This document shows positions 17,280 to 26,003 of a DNA stretch of 64,000 bases, piece by piece. The stretch comes from Agromyces mediolanus (GTDB taxonomy: Bacteria; Actinomycetota; Actinomycetes; Actinomycetales; Microbacteriaceae). A program made the position numbers and the translations under genes. The notes below the pieces were generated by a model. That model saw only the letters and a list, made by a program, of their open reading frames with translations. It had not been told where the DNA came from and made no database searches. The first letter of the stretch is position 1. Each line of letters opens with the position of its first letter. The stretch is taken from NCBI RefSeq assembly GCF_023715325.1, contig NZ_JAMBNX010000007.1, forward strand, positions 124,001 through 188,000, read 5' to 3'.

Positions 17280-19126
17280 CCGTGCAGGAGATCGCTCCCG
17301 GCGTCTGGCGGATCGACGACACGTGCGCCGTGTACGCCATCGTGGATCCCACGGCGCCCGCGGGATCCCGCGAGGCGACGGTCGTCGACTTCGGATCGGG
17401 GCTCGTGCTCGACCACCTCGGACTGATCGGCGCATCCCGGGTGAGCGACATCGTGATGACCCACCACCATCGCGATCAGGGGCAGGGCCTGCCCAGGGCG
17501 GTGGCGCACGGTGCGCGCATCTGGGTGCCACCGGTCGAGATCGATCTGTTCGCGGACGTCGAGGACATGTGGCGCCGTCGCCAGCTGGACAACGACTACA
17601 CCCTCCGCCAGGACCGGTTCTCGCTGCTGGAGTCGGTCCCGGTGCACGGTTCGGTGCCGGAGTACCGGGTCCTCGAAACACCGGCGGCCGCACTGCGCGT
17701 GCTTCCCACCCCGGGCCATACCGTGGGGTCGGTGACGTACGTGCTCGACCGCGACGGCGCCCGCATCGGCTTCTCGGGCGACCTCATCTACGCGCCGGGG
17801 AAAGTCTGGTCGCTCGCCGCCACGCAGTGGTCGTACACCGAGAACGAGGGCCCCGGGATGACGGTGCTGAGTGCGCTGCTGCTGGCGCGCGAGGGGCTCA
17901 CGGCGCTCGCACCCTCGCACGGTGCGGTCATGGACGACCCCGAGGGCGCGCTCGCGCTTCTGGCGGAGCGGATGATCACCTACGTCGATTCACGCCGTCC
18001 CTACGCCTGGGATCTCCCCGACCGGCTCGACGACCCCTTCGTCGAGATCACCCCGCACCTGCTGCTGAACCGCACCGCGATGTCCTGCTCGTACGTCGTG
18101 CTGTCCGAGACCGGCGAGGCGCTGATCGTCGACTACGGCTACGACATGATCACGGGGCTCATCCCCGGCCAGGAGCGGGCGGCGAAACGTCCGTGGCTCG
18201 CTTCGCTCCCCGCGCTGCGGCGGCGCTACGGCGTGACGAAGGTGACGGTGGCCCTGCCCACCCACTACCACGACGATCACGTCGCGGGCATGCCTCTGCT
18301 GCGCGAGGTCGAGGGCACCCGGCTCTGGATCCCCGAGAACGTGGCGCCCGTGATGGCCGACCCGTGGCGCGAGGATCTGCCGTGCCAGTGGTACGAGCCG
18401 ATCATCGCCGATCGGGTGCTCCCGCTCGACGAGCCGTTCGCATGGAACGAGTACGAGTTCACGGCGCACGCCCAGCCGGGGCACACCTTGTACGCCGTGG
18501 CCTACAGCGCGTCCATCGACGGGATCCGGGTCGTCTTCACCGGGGACCAGCAGGAGGGGCTCGGCGGACGCGACGGCCGCCGAGACGTCATGAACTACCA
18601 GTACCGGAACCTCTTCCGTCTCGGGGACTACCGGCGGAGCGCCGAGCTCTACGCTCGCATCGCCCCCGGGTTGATGGTGACCGGGCATTGGGCGCCGCGC
18701 TGGGTCGACGACGACTATCTCGCCTATCTGCAGGATGCCGGCGCGCACGTCGACCGGGTGCACGAAGCGTTGCTCCCGCTCGACGAGCTGCGCATCGGTC
18801 CCGACGGCCAAGTCGCCCGGATCGTGCCCTACCGGAGCCGGGCCGGGTGCGGCGATCGGCTCACCTTCCGCGTCGAGGTGCGCAACCCGTACGGCCGCCG
18901 CGTTGAGGCGCGGATCCGCCCGATCTGCCCACTAGGGTGGCTGATGACCGACGCCGAGACGACGGTGTCGCTGGAGCCGTTCGAGGAGGGCAGCGTGGAA
19001 TTCACGGTCGTGGCCGCCGCGGACGGGCTCCGGCAACGCGTCGCCGTCGATGTGGTCGTGGGCGATCTGATGCTCGGACAGCACGCCGAGGCGCTCGTCG
19101 ACGTGGCGGCGGGGCCGACCGCATGA
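17276..19126 (+). CDS. Protein with two metallo-beta-lactamase domains
   Basis: 616 residues containing two consecutive MBL-fold domains. The first has THHHRDQG (about 61), where the last metal-binding His of HxHxDH is Gln; it is followed by GHTVGSV, GFSGDL and SHG. The second has a complete THYHDDHV (about 328), then PGHTLY and FTGDQQ and TGHW. A C-terminal beta-sandwich (about 520-616, YGRRVEARIRP) resembles domains on glycosidases. No signal peptide. Overlaps the GH36-like gene and the LacI gene by ATGA at both ends. MBL proteins inside sugar operons often act as lactonases or phosphodiesterases, but no specific role can be claimed here. Confidence 0.82.
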   Translation: MTVQEIAPGVWRIDDTCAVYAIVDPTAPAGSREATVVDFGSGLVLDHLGLIGASRVSDIVMTHHHRDQGQGLPRAVAHGARIWVPPVEIDLFADVEDMWRRRQLDNDYTLRQDRFSLLESVPVHGSVPEYRVLETPAAALRVLPTPGHTVGSVTYVLDRDGARIGFSGDLIYAPGKVWSLAATQWSYTENEGPGMTVLSALLLAREGLTALAPSHGAVMDDPEGALALLAERMITYVDSRRPYAWDLPDRLDDPFVEITPHLLLNRTAMSCSYVVLSETGEALIVDYGYDMITGLIPGQERAAKRPWLASLPALRRRYGVTKVTVALPTHYHDDHVAGMPLLREVEGTRLWIPENVAPVMADPWREDLPCQWYEPIIADRVLPLDEPFAWNEYEFTAHAQPGHTLYAVAYSASIDGIRVVFTGDQQEGLGGRDGRRDVMNYQYRNLFRLGDYRRSAELYARIAPGLMVTGHWAPRWVDDDYLAYLQDAGAHVDRVHEALLPLDELRIGPDGQVARIVPYRSRAGCGDRLTFRVEVRNPYGRRVEARIRPICPLGWLMTDAETTVSLEPFEEGSVEFTVVAAADGLRQRVAVDVVVGDLMLGQHAEALVDVAAGPTA

Positions 19127-20145
19127 GAGGGGACGGAACCTCGGCGCGGGCGACGATCAAGGACGTGGCCGCCGCGGCCGGGGTGTCCCGCTCGACCGCT
19201 TCGCGCGCGATGTCCGGGCACGGGTACGCGGCGCCCGAGGTCCGTGACCGGGTGCGTGCCGCCGCCAAGGAGCTCGGCTACGTCGTCGACACGACCGCCC
19301 GCAGTCTGAAGCAAGGTCGGAGCCGGTCCATCGGCGTGCTCGTCTCGGATCTGCGCAATTCGTTCTACGCGGAGCTCGCCTCGGGTGTGGGCTTGGAGGC
19401 TCGCCGTTTCTCCCACTCGATCGTGCTCGTCGACCTGCGCGGTCGAGCCGAGGACGAGCTCGAGGCGGCGGAGAATCTGGTCGCCTCCCGGGTCGCGGGC
19501 GTCATCGCCACTCCGGTCTCGTACCAGCTGGCGCCCTTCCTGTCTCGGCTCGGTGTGCCGCTCATCGAGGTGGATCGCCGCTTCGATCCGGAGGGGACCG
19601 ACGCCGTCGTCGTCGACAACCGCTCGGCCGCGCGCGACTCCACGGCGCACCTCCTCGAACTCGGGCATCGTCGCGTTGCGCTGCTCATCGACGAGACCGA
19701 ATGGACGACCGGCGACGAGCGCCAGCAGGGGTACCTGGACGCGCTGGGCGAGCGGGGCGTCAAGCCGGATCCGCAGTTGATCGTCCACGCCGGCTGGGAC
19801 GCGACGGCTGCCGCTGCGGCCGCGGTCTCCCTGCTCGACCGCGCGAATCGACCGACCGCCGTGTTCGCCGCGAACAACGTGCTCGCCGAGGGCGTGTGGC
19901 GCGCCGCGCGACAGCTCGGCCTCGCGATCCCGGAGGACCTCAGCATCGTCGGGTTCGACGATGCGCCGTGGATGTCGCTCGTCCAGCCGGGCTTGTCCGC
20001 GCGCGGACAGGACACGCCGGGGCTCGGCGCGGCCGCAGTCCGGACGCTGCTCGAACGCACGCAGGACCCGGCGGCGCCGATCCGTACGGTCGTCCTGCCG
20101 ACGAGTTTCGTCGACCGCGGTTCGACGGCACCGCCGCGCCGCTGA
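19123..20145 (+). CDS. LacI-family transcriptional repressor of the carbohydrate island
   Basis: 340 residues. N-terminal helix-turn-helix and hinge: ATIKDVAAAAGVSRSTASRAM followed by ARSLKQGRSRSIGVLV, then a periplasmic-binding-protein-like sensor domain (VGFDDAPWMSLVQP near the C-terminus). It is the last gene of the GH36-like unit and therefore under the operator at 15477, which implies autoregulation. Five copies of a CG-centred 18-bp palindrome on promoters of surrounding sugar genes are the natural targets. The gene ends 18 bases before the convergent sulfatase gene; a short CCCGG/CCGGG inverted repeat lies between. Confidence 0.93.
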   Translation: MRGDGTSARATIKDVAAAAGVSRSTASRAMSGHGYAAPEVRDRVRAAAKELGYVVDTTARSLKQGRSRSIGVLVSDLRNSFYAELASGVGLEARRFSHSIVLVDLRGRAEDELEAAENLVASRVAGVIATPVSYQLAPFLSRLGVPLIEVDRRFDPEGTDAVVVDNRSAARDSTAHLLELGHRRVALLIDETEWTTGDERQQGYLDALGERGVKPDPQLIVHAGWDATAAAAAAVSLLDRANRPTAVFAANNVLAEGVWRAARQLGLAIPEDLSIVGFDDAPWMSLVQPGLSARGQDTPGLGAAAVRTLLERTQDPAAPIRTVVLPTSFVDRGSTAPPRR

Positions 20146-20163
20146 TCCCGGCCGGATCCGGGC

Positions 20164-21693
20164 CTAGCTGTCGCCCCGCACCTTCGCGAGGAACAGCGGG
20201 ACGCGCGCGATCGCCTCGGCATCATGCGCTCCCCAAGCCGGGTGCGGCGTCTCCGGCCCGAGATACGGCTCATCGCCGTAGTGCCGTTGGTACTCCGCCA
20301 GCTTGGTCTCGAGCTCCGCACGGATCTGCGCATAGGCGGGATCCGCGGCGACGTTGCGCACCTCGGCCGGGTCTGCGAGCAGATCGTACAGCTCCCACTC
20401 GGGCTCGGAGGTGCGATCCGACGCACCGGGCACGTCGAGGCCCGCGCCGTAGTAGCGGATCAGCTTGTGCGTGCGGGTGCGGATGCCGTAGTGGGCGGGC
20501 GCGTGGTGGACCGGGTCCTCGTGCTCCCAGTACCGGTAGTACACGGCATCCGGCCAATCCGTCACCTCCTCCCCGCGCAGCAGGGCGCGGAAGCTGCGAC
20601 CTTGAGACGTGGGAAGGGCGGCGTCGGCGTCCATCCCGCAGACGTCGAGGAACGTCGCGGCGAAGTCGACGTTGGTGATCGGGGCCTGGCAGCGCGACCC
20701 GGCCGCGATCTCCGCCGGCCAGCGGATCAGCATCGGCATCTGCAGCGACGGGTCGTACATCAGGCGCTTGTCGAACCAGCCGTAGTCGCCCAGGAAGAAC
20801 CCCTGGTCGGAGGTGTAGACGATCATGGTGTCCTCGGCGAGCCCGAGTTCGTCGATCCGGTCGATCAGGCGGCCGACGTTGTCGTCGATCGACTGCACGC
20901 ACTGGAGGTAGTCGCGCAGGTAGATCTGGTACTTCCAGCGCAGCCGGGCGTCACGGTTCTCCGGTCCGCGCAGTTCGTCGGGGATGGGAGTCTTCAGATC
21001 GTCCGCGCCCAGGTCGTCGGCGATCGACATGTGCACGTCGCGGACCGCCCGGCTGCGGGAGCCATGGTCGTCGAGCAGCGTGTCCGGCTCGGGGATGGTC
21101 CCCTCGGGGTAGAGGTGGCGGTGCTTCTCGTCGGGGACCCAGGGGCGATGCGGCGCCTTGTGGTGCACGAGGAGGCAGAAGGGCTCGTCGCGGTCGAGGC
21201 CGTCGAGCCAGTCGATGGCCAGGTCCGTGACGATGTCGGTCGCGTAGCCCGGCACGACGTGCGTCCCGGTCTCGTCGATCATGGTCGGATCGAGGTACGC
21301 GCCTTGACCGGGGAACACCTTCCAGGTGTCGAAGCCGCGGGGCGACGATCGCGCGCCTTCTCCGAGATGCCACTTCCCGAACAGGGCGGTGCGGTAGCCG
21401 GCGCCGTGCAGCGCGTCGACGAACGTCGGCACGCGGTAGTCCATCTCCGTCCAGATCGACGAGACGCCGTTGACGTGGCTGTACGTTCCCGTGAGGATCG
21501 AGGCCCGCGAAGGACTGCAGATCGAGTTCGTGCAGTAGACCGCATCCATCCGCGCGCCCTCGTCCGCCAGTCGGTCGATGTTGGGCGTGGAGTTCACGCG
21601 GCTGCCGTAGGCGGAGATCGCGTGCGCCGCGTGGTCGTCGGACATGATGAAGACGAGATTCGCCGGCCGACGTGAATGTGGCATCGTTCCCAT
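20164..21693 (-). CDS. Sulfatase (formylglycine-dependent, type I)
   Basis: 509 residues from the chosen start. LVFIMSDDHAAH gives the metal-binding Asp pair and ICSPSRAS carries the CxPSR signature whose Cys (about 59) is converted to formylglycine. Later WHLGEG and HKAPH segments fit the active site. No signal peptide, so it desulfates intracellular oligosaccharides. ATG at 21693 is preferred to the one at 21720, because a promoter (TTGTCG, 17 bases, TAGGCT) ends eight bases before it, giving a leaderless mRNA; an alternative ATG lies at 21684. The operator at 21677 covers the start. A maturation enzyme is not in this window. Confidence 0.9.
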   Translation of the reverse strand: MGTMPHSRRPANLVFIMSDDHAAHAISAYGSRVNSTPNIDRLADEGARMDAVYCTNSICSPSRASILTGTYSHVNGVSSIWTEMDYRVPTFVDALHGAGYRTALFGKWHLGEGARSSPRGFDTWKVFPGQGAYLDPTMIDETGTHVVPGYATDIVTDLAIDWLDGLDRDEPFCLLVHHKAPHRPWVPDEKHRHLYPEGTIPEPDTLLDDHGSRSRAVRDVHMSIADDLGADDLKTPIPDELRGPENRDARLRWKYQIYLRDYLQCVQSIDDNVGRLIDRIDELGLAEDTMIVYTSDQGFFLGDYGWFDKRLMYDPSLQMPMLIRWPAEIAAGSRCQAPITNVDFAATFLDVCGMDADAALPTSQGRSFRALLRGEEVTDWPDAVYYRYWEHEDPVHHAPAHYGIRTRTHKLIRYYGAGLDVPGASDRTSEPEWELYDLLADPAEVRNVAADPAYAQIRAELETKLAEYQRHYGDEPYLGPETPHPAWGAHDAEAIARVPLFLAKVRGDS

Positions 21694-21694
21694 G
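21677..21694. promoter_or_regulatory. LacI-type operator at the sulfatase start
   Basis: TGTGGCATCGTTCCCATG lies over the sulfatase start codon and the predicted transcription start, 83 bases from the operator-containing start region of the divergent ROK gene promoter. One of five related sites. Confidence 0.75.
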
Positions 21695-21701
21695 ATCTCG
21701 C

Positions 21702-21730
21702 AGCCTAGCCCGGCGCGCATCGATCGACAA
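21702..21730 (-). promoter_or_regulatory. Sulfatase promoter
   Basis: On the reverse strand TTGTCG (21730-21725), exactly 17 bases, then TAGGCT (21707-21702). The ATG at 21693 follows the -10 by eight bases, so the transcript is probably leaderless. Confidence 0.65.
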
Positions 21731-21741
21731 GCTGGTGAGGC

Positions 21742-21771
21742 TTGTCACCCGGCGCACTCTGTGGCTACGAT
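21742..21771 (+). promoter_or_regulatory. Promoter of the ROK kinase operon
   Basis: TTGTCA (21742-21747), an 18-base spacer and TACGAT (21766-21771). It fires away from the sulfatase promoter and is followed at once by an operator. Confidence 0.65.
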
Positions 21772-21788
21772 GTGGGAACGTTGCCATA
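21771..21788. promoter_or_regulatory. LacI-type operator of the ROK kinase operon
   Basis: TGTGGGAACGTTGCCATA is the best-conserved copy, a CG-centred palindrome over the expected transcription start of the rightward operon. With the sites at 8355, 15477 and 21677 it defines the consensus. Confidence 0.82.
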
Positions 21789-21853
21789 TCGGCATTCCAC
21801 CTGCAGTGCGCGTTCGCCCGCCGAACGCACCAGAACGGACTGAAGACCACAGG

Positions 21854-22831
21854 ATGTCTCGAACCACACCCGTGCTCGCCCTCGACATCGGCGGCACCAA
21901 GCTCGCCACGGCGGTGATCCTGCCCGACGGAACGACCGTGGGCTTCCTCTCCGAGCCCACCCGCAAAGAGCGACCCGCCGACGAGGTGCTGCGTTCGTTG
22001 TTCGATCAGGGCAGCCGGAGCATGGCGGCGGCCGGCGTCGACGTCGTCAGCGCCGTGGGCATCAGCTGCGGCGGTCCGCTCGACGCCGCGGCGGGCGTCC
22101 TGACCGGGCCGCTGCATCTTCCCGGCTGGATCGACGTGCCGATCGTCGCGATGGCCCAGGAGTACTACGGCGTACCGGCCGTCCTCGAGAACGATGCCAC
22201 CGCCGCGGCGCTCGGCGAGTACCGGTACGGTGCCGCGCAGGGGGCGGAGATCGCGCTGTACCTCACGATCTCGACCGGCATCGGCGGAGGGGCGGTGATC
22301 GGGGGCGAGCTGCACCGCGGCGCTGCGGGCAACGGCGGGGAGTTCGGGCACATCACCGTGCAACGGGGCGGCCGCGAGTGCCTGTGCGGGCGGCGGGGCT
22401 GCCTCGAGGCGTACGCCTCCGGAACGTCGATCGCGCGCCGCGCCGCCGAGTTGCTCGCCGACGATCCGCGCGATTCCGCGCTGCGCCGGTACGACCCCGT
22501 CCGCGCCGAGCATGTTTCCCAGTGCGCCGCCGACGGCGACGCCGTCGCGCAGGAGATCTGGGACGAGACGACGGCGCTGATCGGGCAAGCGGTCACCGAC
22601 CTCGTGAACGTCTTCGAGCCCGACATCGTCGTGCTCGGCGGTGGCGTGACCCGCTCGGGCGCCCTGCTGCTCGATCCCGTCGCCGACCTCGTGCGCCGCG
22701 GCGCCATGGCCCCGGCAGCGACCGCGGGCGTGGTTCTCGCCGCACTCGGGGACCAGGTCGGCGTCGTCGGCGCCGCCGCGTTGGCCTTCGACCTCACGTA
22801 CGACCTCGATCTTCTGAAGGAGACCTCATGA
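21854..22831 (+). CDS. ROK-family sugar kinase
   Basis: 325 residues. N-terminal phosphate-binding LALDIGGTKLATAV, the ROK zinc motif CLCGRRGCLEAYASG, and the sugar-binding segment LENDATAAALGEY with the catalytic Asp. Such kinases phosphorylate glucose, fructose, mannose, N-acetylmannosamine or allose. No N-terminal DNA-binding domain, so it is an enzyme rather than a ROK repressor. The ATG at 21854 follows ACAGG; the gene is the first of a four-gene operon with an isomerase and two hydrolases, consistent with phosphorylating mannose or another hexose freed by the GH38 enzyme. Confidence 0.9.
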   Translation: MSRTTPVLALDIGGTKLATAVILPDGTTVGFLSEPTRKERPADEVLRSLFDQGSRSMAAAGVDVVSAVGISCGGPLDAAAGVLTGPLHLPGWIDVPIVAMAQEYYGVPAVLENDATAAALGEYRYGAAQGAEIALYLTISTGIGGGAVIGGELHRGAAGNGGEFGHITVQRGGRECLCGRRGCLEAYASGTSIARRAAELLADDPRDSALRRYDPVRAEHVSQCAADGDAVAQEIWDETTALIGQAVTDLVNVFEPDIVVLGGGVTRSGALLLDPVADLVRRGAMAPAATAGVVLAALGDQVGVVGAAALAFDLTYDLDLLKETS

Positions 22832-23406
22832 CCGACTGGCTCACCGCGCAACTCGACGACTATCGCGTCGCGGCCGAGAAGACCGCCGACCGGCTCGACG
22901 AGGTTCGACGAGTCGGCGCCGCGATGATCGAGGCGGTCGAGGCCGGCGGCGTCATCTACTCGTTCGGCAACGGTGGCAGCGCGGCGGACGCCCAGCATTT
23001 CAGCGGTGAGGTCATCGGGCACTACCGCCGCGACCGGCGCCCGCTCCCGGCCATCACGCTCACCACCGATGCCACCGTGTCGACCTGCATCGCGAACGAC
23101 TACCGGTTCGAGGACATCTTCGGCCGCCAGGTCGAGGCGCTCGCCCGGCCGGCCGATGTCGTGTGCGCCTTCACGACCAGCGGCCGCTCCGAGAACATCC
23201 TTCAGGGTCTCCGGGCGGCACGGGCGAACGGCGCTACCACGGTGCTGTTCGGAGGAGGCGACGGCGGTCCGGCCGCCGAGTACGCGGACTTCCTGCTGCT
23301 GTCCCCGACCACGGACACACCGCGGATCCAAGAGGTGCACACCTTCTTCCTGCACGCGCTTTCCGAGATCCTGGATGCCTGGGCCGCGGGAGAGGAGCTG
23401 TCATGA
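22828..23406 (+). CDS. SIS-domain sugar-phosphate isomerase (GmhA-like)
   Basis: 192 residues of a single SIS domain. SFGNGGSAADAQHFSGE and TTSGRSENIL are the phosphosugar-binding motifs, and the order matches phosphoheptose isomerase GmhA. AAGGAG six bases upstream and ATGA overlap with the ROK gene fix the start. In an operon with a hexose kinase and an alpha-mannosidase it more likely isomerises a hexose phosphate or binds one than takes part in heptose synthesis, since no other heptose gene is present. Confidence 0.85.
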   Translation: MTDWLTAQLDDYRVAAEKTADRLDEVRRVGAAMIEAVEAGGVIYSFGNGGSAADAQHFSGEVIGHYRRDRRPLPAITLTTDATVSTCIANDYRFEDIFGRQVEALARPADVVCAFTTSGRSENILQGLRAARANGATTVLFGGGDGGPAAEYADFLLLSPTTDTPRIQEVHTFFLHALSEILDAWAAGEELS

Positions 23407-26003
23407 GCCGAGCGCAGCGCCGGGCCGAGTCGGCCCCCATCGCGAACGCGCCGTCCGGGGCAGGCGCGAGCGCGCTGAGCGCCGACGTCCGCCCTGTCGC
23501 GACGCCCGATCGTGAGCTCCACATGATCGGCAACGCGCACATCGATCCCGTGTGGTTGTGGACGTGGCAGGAGGGCTATCAGGAAGCGCGCGCAACCTTC
23601 CGCAGCGCGCTGGACCGGATGGACGAGTACCCCGACTTCATCTTCACCTGCGACCAGATGGTGCTCCTCGAGTGGGTCGAGGAACAGGATCCCGAGATGT
23701 TCGCGCGGATCCAGCAGCGCGTCGACGAAGGTCGCTGGGTGAATGTCGGCGGCTGGTGGGTCGAGCCCGACAACAACATGCCGATGGGGGAGTCGTTCGT
23801 CCGTCAGGGGCTGTACGGGCAGCGCTACCTCCGCGAGAAGTTCGGGCGGATCGCGACCGTCGGGATGAACGTCGACCCGTTCGGGCACAGCGCCACGTTG
23901 CCGATGATCCTGCGCGGGCAACGCATGGACTCCTACGCCTTCCTGCGCCCCGGGCCGCACGAGAGCGACTTCTCCGGCACCCTGTTCCACTGGGAATCCC
24001 CGGACGGTTCGCGCGTGCTCGCGCACCGCATCCCCTTCGAGTACACGAGCGGCCCCGGCGACGTCGCGCACCAGACCGAGAAGGCGCTCGCGCAGCTCGA
24101 CAAGTCGCTCGGCCAGATGATGGTGTTCTACGGCGTCGGCAACCACGGCGGCGGCCCCACGAAGATGAACATCGACTCGATCCACCGGTACGACCGGATG
24201 GGCACGTTTGGAAGGATGAAGATGTCGTCCCCCCGGACCTACTTCGATGAGATGTACGCGCGAGGCGACGCGTTCCTCGACGGCCTCGACGTGCGGCGCG
24301 ACGACCTGCAGCACCACGCCCCGGGATGCTACTCGTCGCACTCCGGCATCAAGGCATGGCAGCGGCGTGCGCAGCGGGCCGTGCTGACCGCCGAACGCTG
24401 GGCGGCCGTCGACGGCATCCTGACCGGGGCCGAGTACCCGCGCGAGGACTTCGCCCGGGCGTGGAAGCAGATCCTGTTCAACCAGTTCCACGACATCCTG
24501 CCGGGGTCCGCGATCGAGCCGTCGTACGAGGACGCGCGCGACCAGCTCGGCGAGGCGGTCGCGATCGCGAAGCGCATCACCGCCAGGGCGCACAACCGCA
24601 TCGCGCGCCGCATCGACATCCCGCTCGATCCCGAGACGCAGCCGGTGATCGTGTTCAACCCGCATCCGTGGGCCGTCTCCGTCGACGTGGACCTGCAGTA
24701 CGGCGGCCAGCGCACGGGCGTGCGCATCGTGGATGCCGACGGGCGGCGAGTGCGCTCGCAGCCGACGCAGTCGACCGCGACCACCGGCGACGTCAGCCGC
24801 GGCGCGGTGACCTTCCGGGCCGAGGTGCCGGCGCTCGGCTACGCCCGGTACACGATGCTCCCCGGCCGCGACGACGCCCAGAAGTCGCAGATCCGCGTCA
24901 GCGACGACGGCACGGAGTTCGAGAACGGCGTCCTGCGCGTGCGGCTGGATCCGGCGACCGGCGACGTCGTGTCGCTGCTCGACCTGCGAACCGGCATCGA
25001 TGTGCTGGCGGGGACCGAAGGGGAGCCCCGCACGGTGATCAACGACGACCCGACCGATACGTGGGGGCACCGGGTCATCTCCTATGCGTGGGAGGGGGCG
25101 TCGATGTCTCTCGACCGCATCGTCGTGCGGGAGCGCGGCCCGCTGCGCGCCCGGATCCTCGTCGAGCGGAGCTGGGGCTCCAGCACGCTCACGCAGGAGC
25201 TGGTGCTGACGCACGACAGCGACGCACTGCGTATCGAGAACACCCTCGACTGGCGTGAGCGTGCGCACCTGATGAAGCTGCGCTTCCCCATCGGCATCAC
25301 CGAGCCCGAGGCCACCTACGAGATCCCGTTCGGGGTGATCCAGCGCCCGGTCGACGGTGCCGAGGAGCCCGCCCAGTCCTGGGTCGACCTGACGGGGCAG
25401 CTCGGATCCGAGGCCGCCGGACTGACGGTGATCTGCACGAACAAGCACGGCTGGGACGCCTCTCCCGCCGGGTATGCCGGCGCCCAGGTGCCGAGCATCG
25501 GGGTGACCGCGGTGCGGAGCCCGGTGTACTCGTGGCACGACCCTCGCCTGCTCGACCCGGACGGCGTCTACTCGTACCAGGACCAAGGCATCCAGCGCTT
25601 CCGCATGGAACTCGTCCCGCACGCGGGCGACTGGCGGGCGGCCCAGCCGACGCGGCGCGCAGCCGTGTTGGAACAGCCCGTGCGAGCTCAGCTGGAGTCC
25701 TTCCACGACGGTGATCTCGCCGCGCGCGGGAGCTACGCCGACGATGCGGGCGGCTCGGTGATGGTGACGGCGGTCAAGGGCAGCGAGGACCTCGCCGCCG
25801 ACGGCTCGACCGACCTGATCGTGCGCGCGGTCGAGACGCGCGGCGAGGCCTCCCGGGCGCGCATCGAGCTGCCGGTGCTGGATCGCGTCGTCGAGGCGGA
25901 GTTCGAGCCGTTCCAGCTGCGCACCTTCCGGGTGCCCGCCGATCCTGCGGCGCCGATCACCGAGGTCGACCTCCTGGAGTGGCCGCTCGACGAGGACGTG
26001 TGA
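23403..26003 (+). CDS. GH38 alpha-mannosidase
   Basis: 866 residues with typical GH38 features: metal site NAHIDPVWLWTW (about 42-53), nucleophile region NVDPFGHSATLP (Asp about 158), YGVGNHGGGPT, and NQFHDILPGSAI at the end of the catalytic core, followed by the beta-rich C-terminal domains. It hydrolyses alpha-mannosides by a retaining, Zn-assisted mechanism. No signal peptide; a disordered, Ala-rich stretch of about 35 residues precedes the catalytic domain. Overlaps the SIS gene by ATGA and the next gene by one base. Differs clearly from the GH38-like gene at 2333, so the island has two distinct mannosidase-like enzymes. Confidence 0.92.
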   Translation: MSRAQRRAESAPIANAPSGAGASALSADVRPVATPDRELHMIGNAHIDPVWLWTWQEGYQEARATFRSALDRMDEYPDFIFTCDQMVLLEWVEEQDPEMFARIQQRVDEGRWVNVGGWWVEPDNNMPMGESFVRQGLYGQRYLREKFGRIATVGMNVDPFGHSATLPMILRGQRMDSYAFLRPGPHESDFSGTLFHWESPDGSRVLAHRIPFEYTSGPGDVAHQTEKALAQLDKSLGQMMVFYGVGNHGGGPTKMNIDSIHRYDRMGTFGRMKMSSPRTYFDEMYARGDAFLDGLDVRRDDLQHHAPGCYSSHSGIKAWQRRAQRAVLTAERWAAVDGILTGAEYPREDFARAWKQILFNQFHDILPGSAIEPSYEDARDQLGEAVAIAKRITARAHNRIARRIDIPLDPETQPVIVFNPHPWAVSVDVDLQYGGQRTGVRIVDADGRRVRSQPTQSTATTGDVSRGAVTFRAEVPALGYARYTMLPGRDDAQKSQIRVSDDGTEFENGVLRVRLDPATGDVVSLLDLRTGIDVLAGTEGEPRTVINDDPTDTWGHRVISYAWEGASMSLDRIVVRERGPLRARILVERSWGSSTLTQELVLTHDSDALRIENTLDWRERAHLMKLRFPIGITEPEATYEIPFGVIQRPVDGAEEPAQSWVDLTGQLGSEAAGLTVICTNKHGWDASPAGYAGAQVPSIGVTAVRSPVYSWHDPRLLDPDGVYSYQDQGIQRFRMELVPHAGDWRAAQPTRRAAVLEQPVRAQLESFHDGDLAARGSYADDAGGSVMVTAVKGSEDLAADGSTDLIVRAVETRGEASRARIELPVLDRVVEAEFEPFQLRTFRVPADPAAPITEVDLLEWPLDEDV

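Noticed and set aside
21694..21720. Upstream ATG at 21720 as the sulfatase start
   Set aside because: It would lie within the spacer of the best promoter match and has no ribosome site; the nine extra residues are not family-like.
22828..23406. Heptose biosynthesis by the GmhA-like protein
   Set aside because: No HldE, GmhB or heptosyltransferase gene is present and the operon is catabolic.
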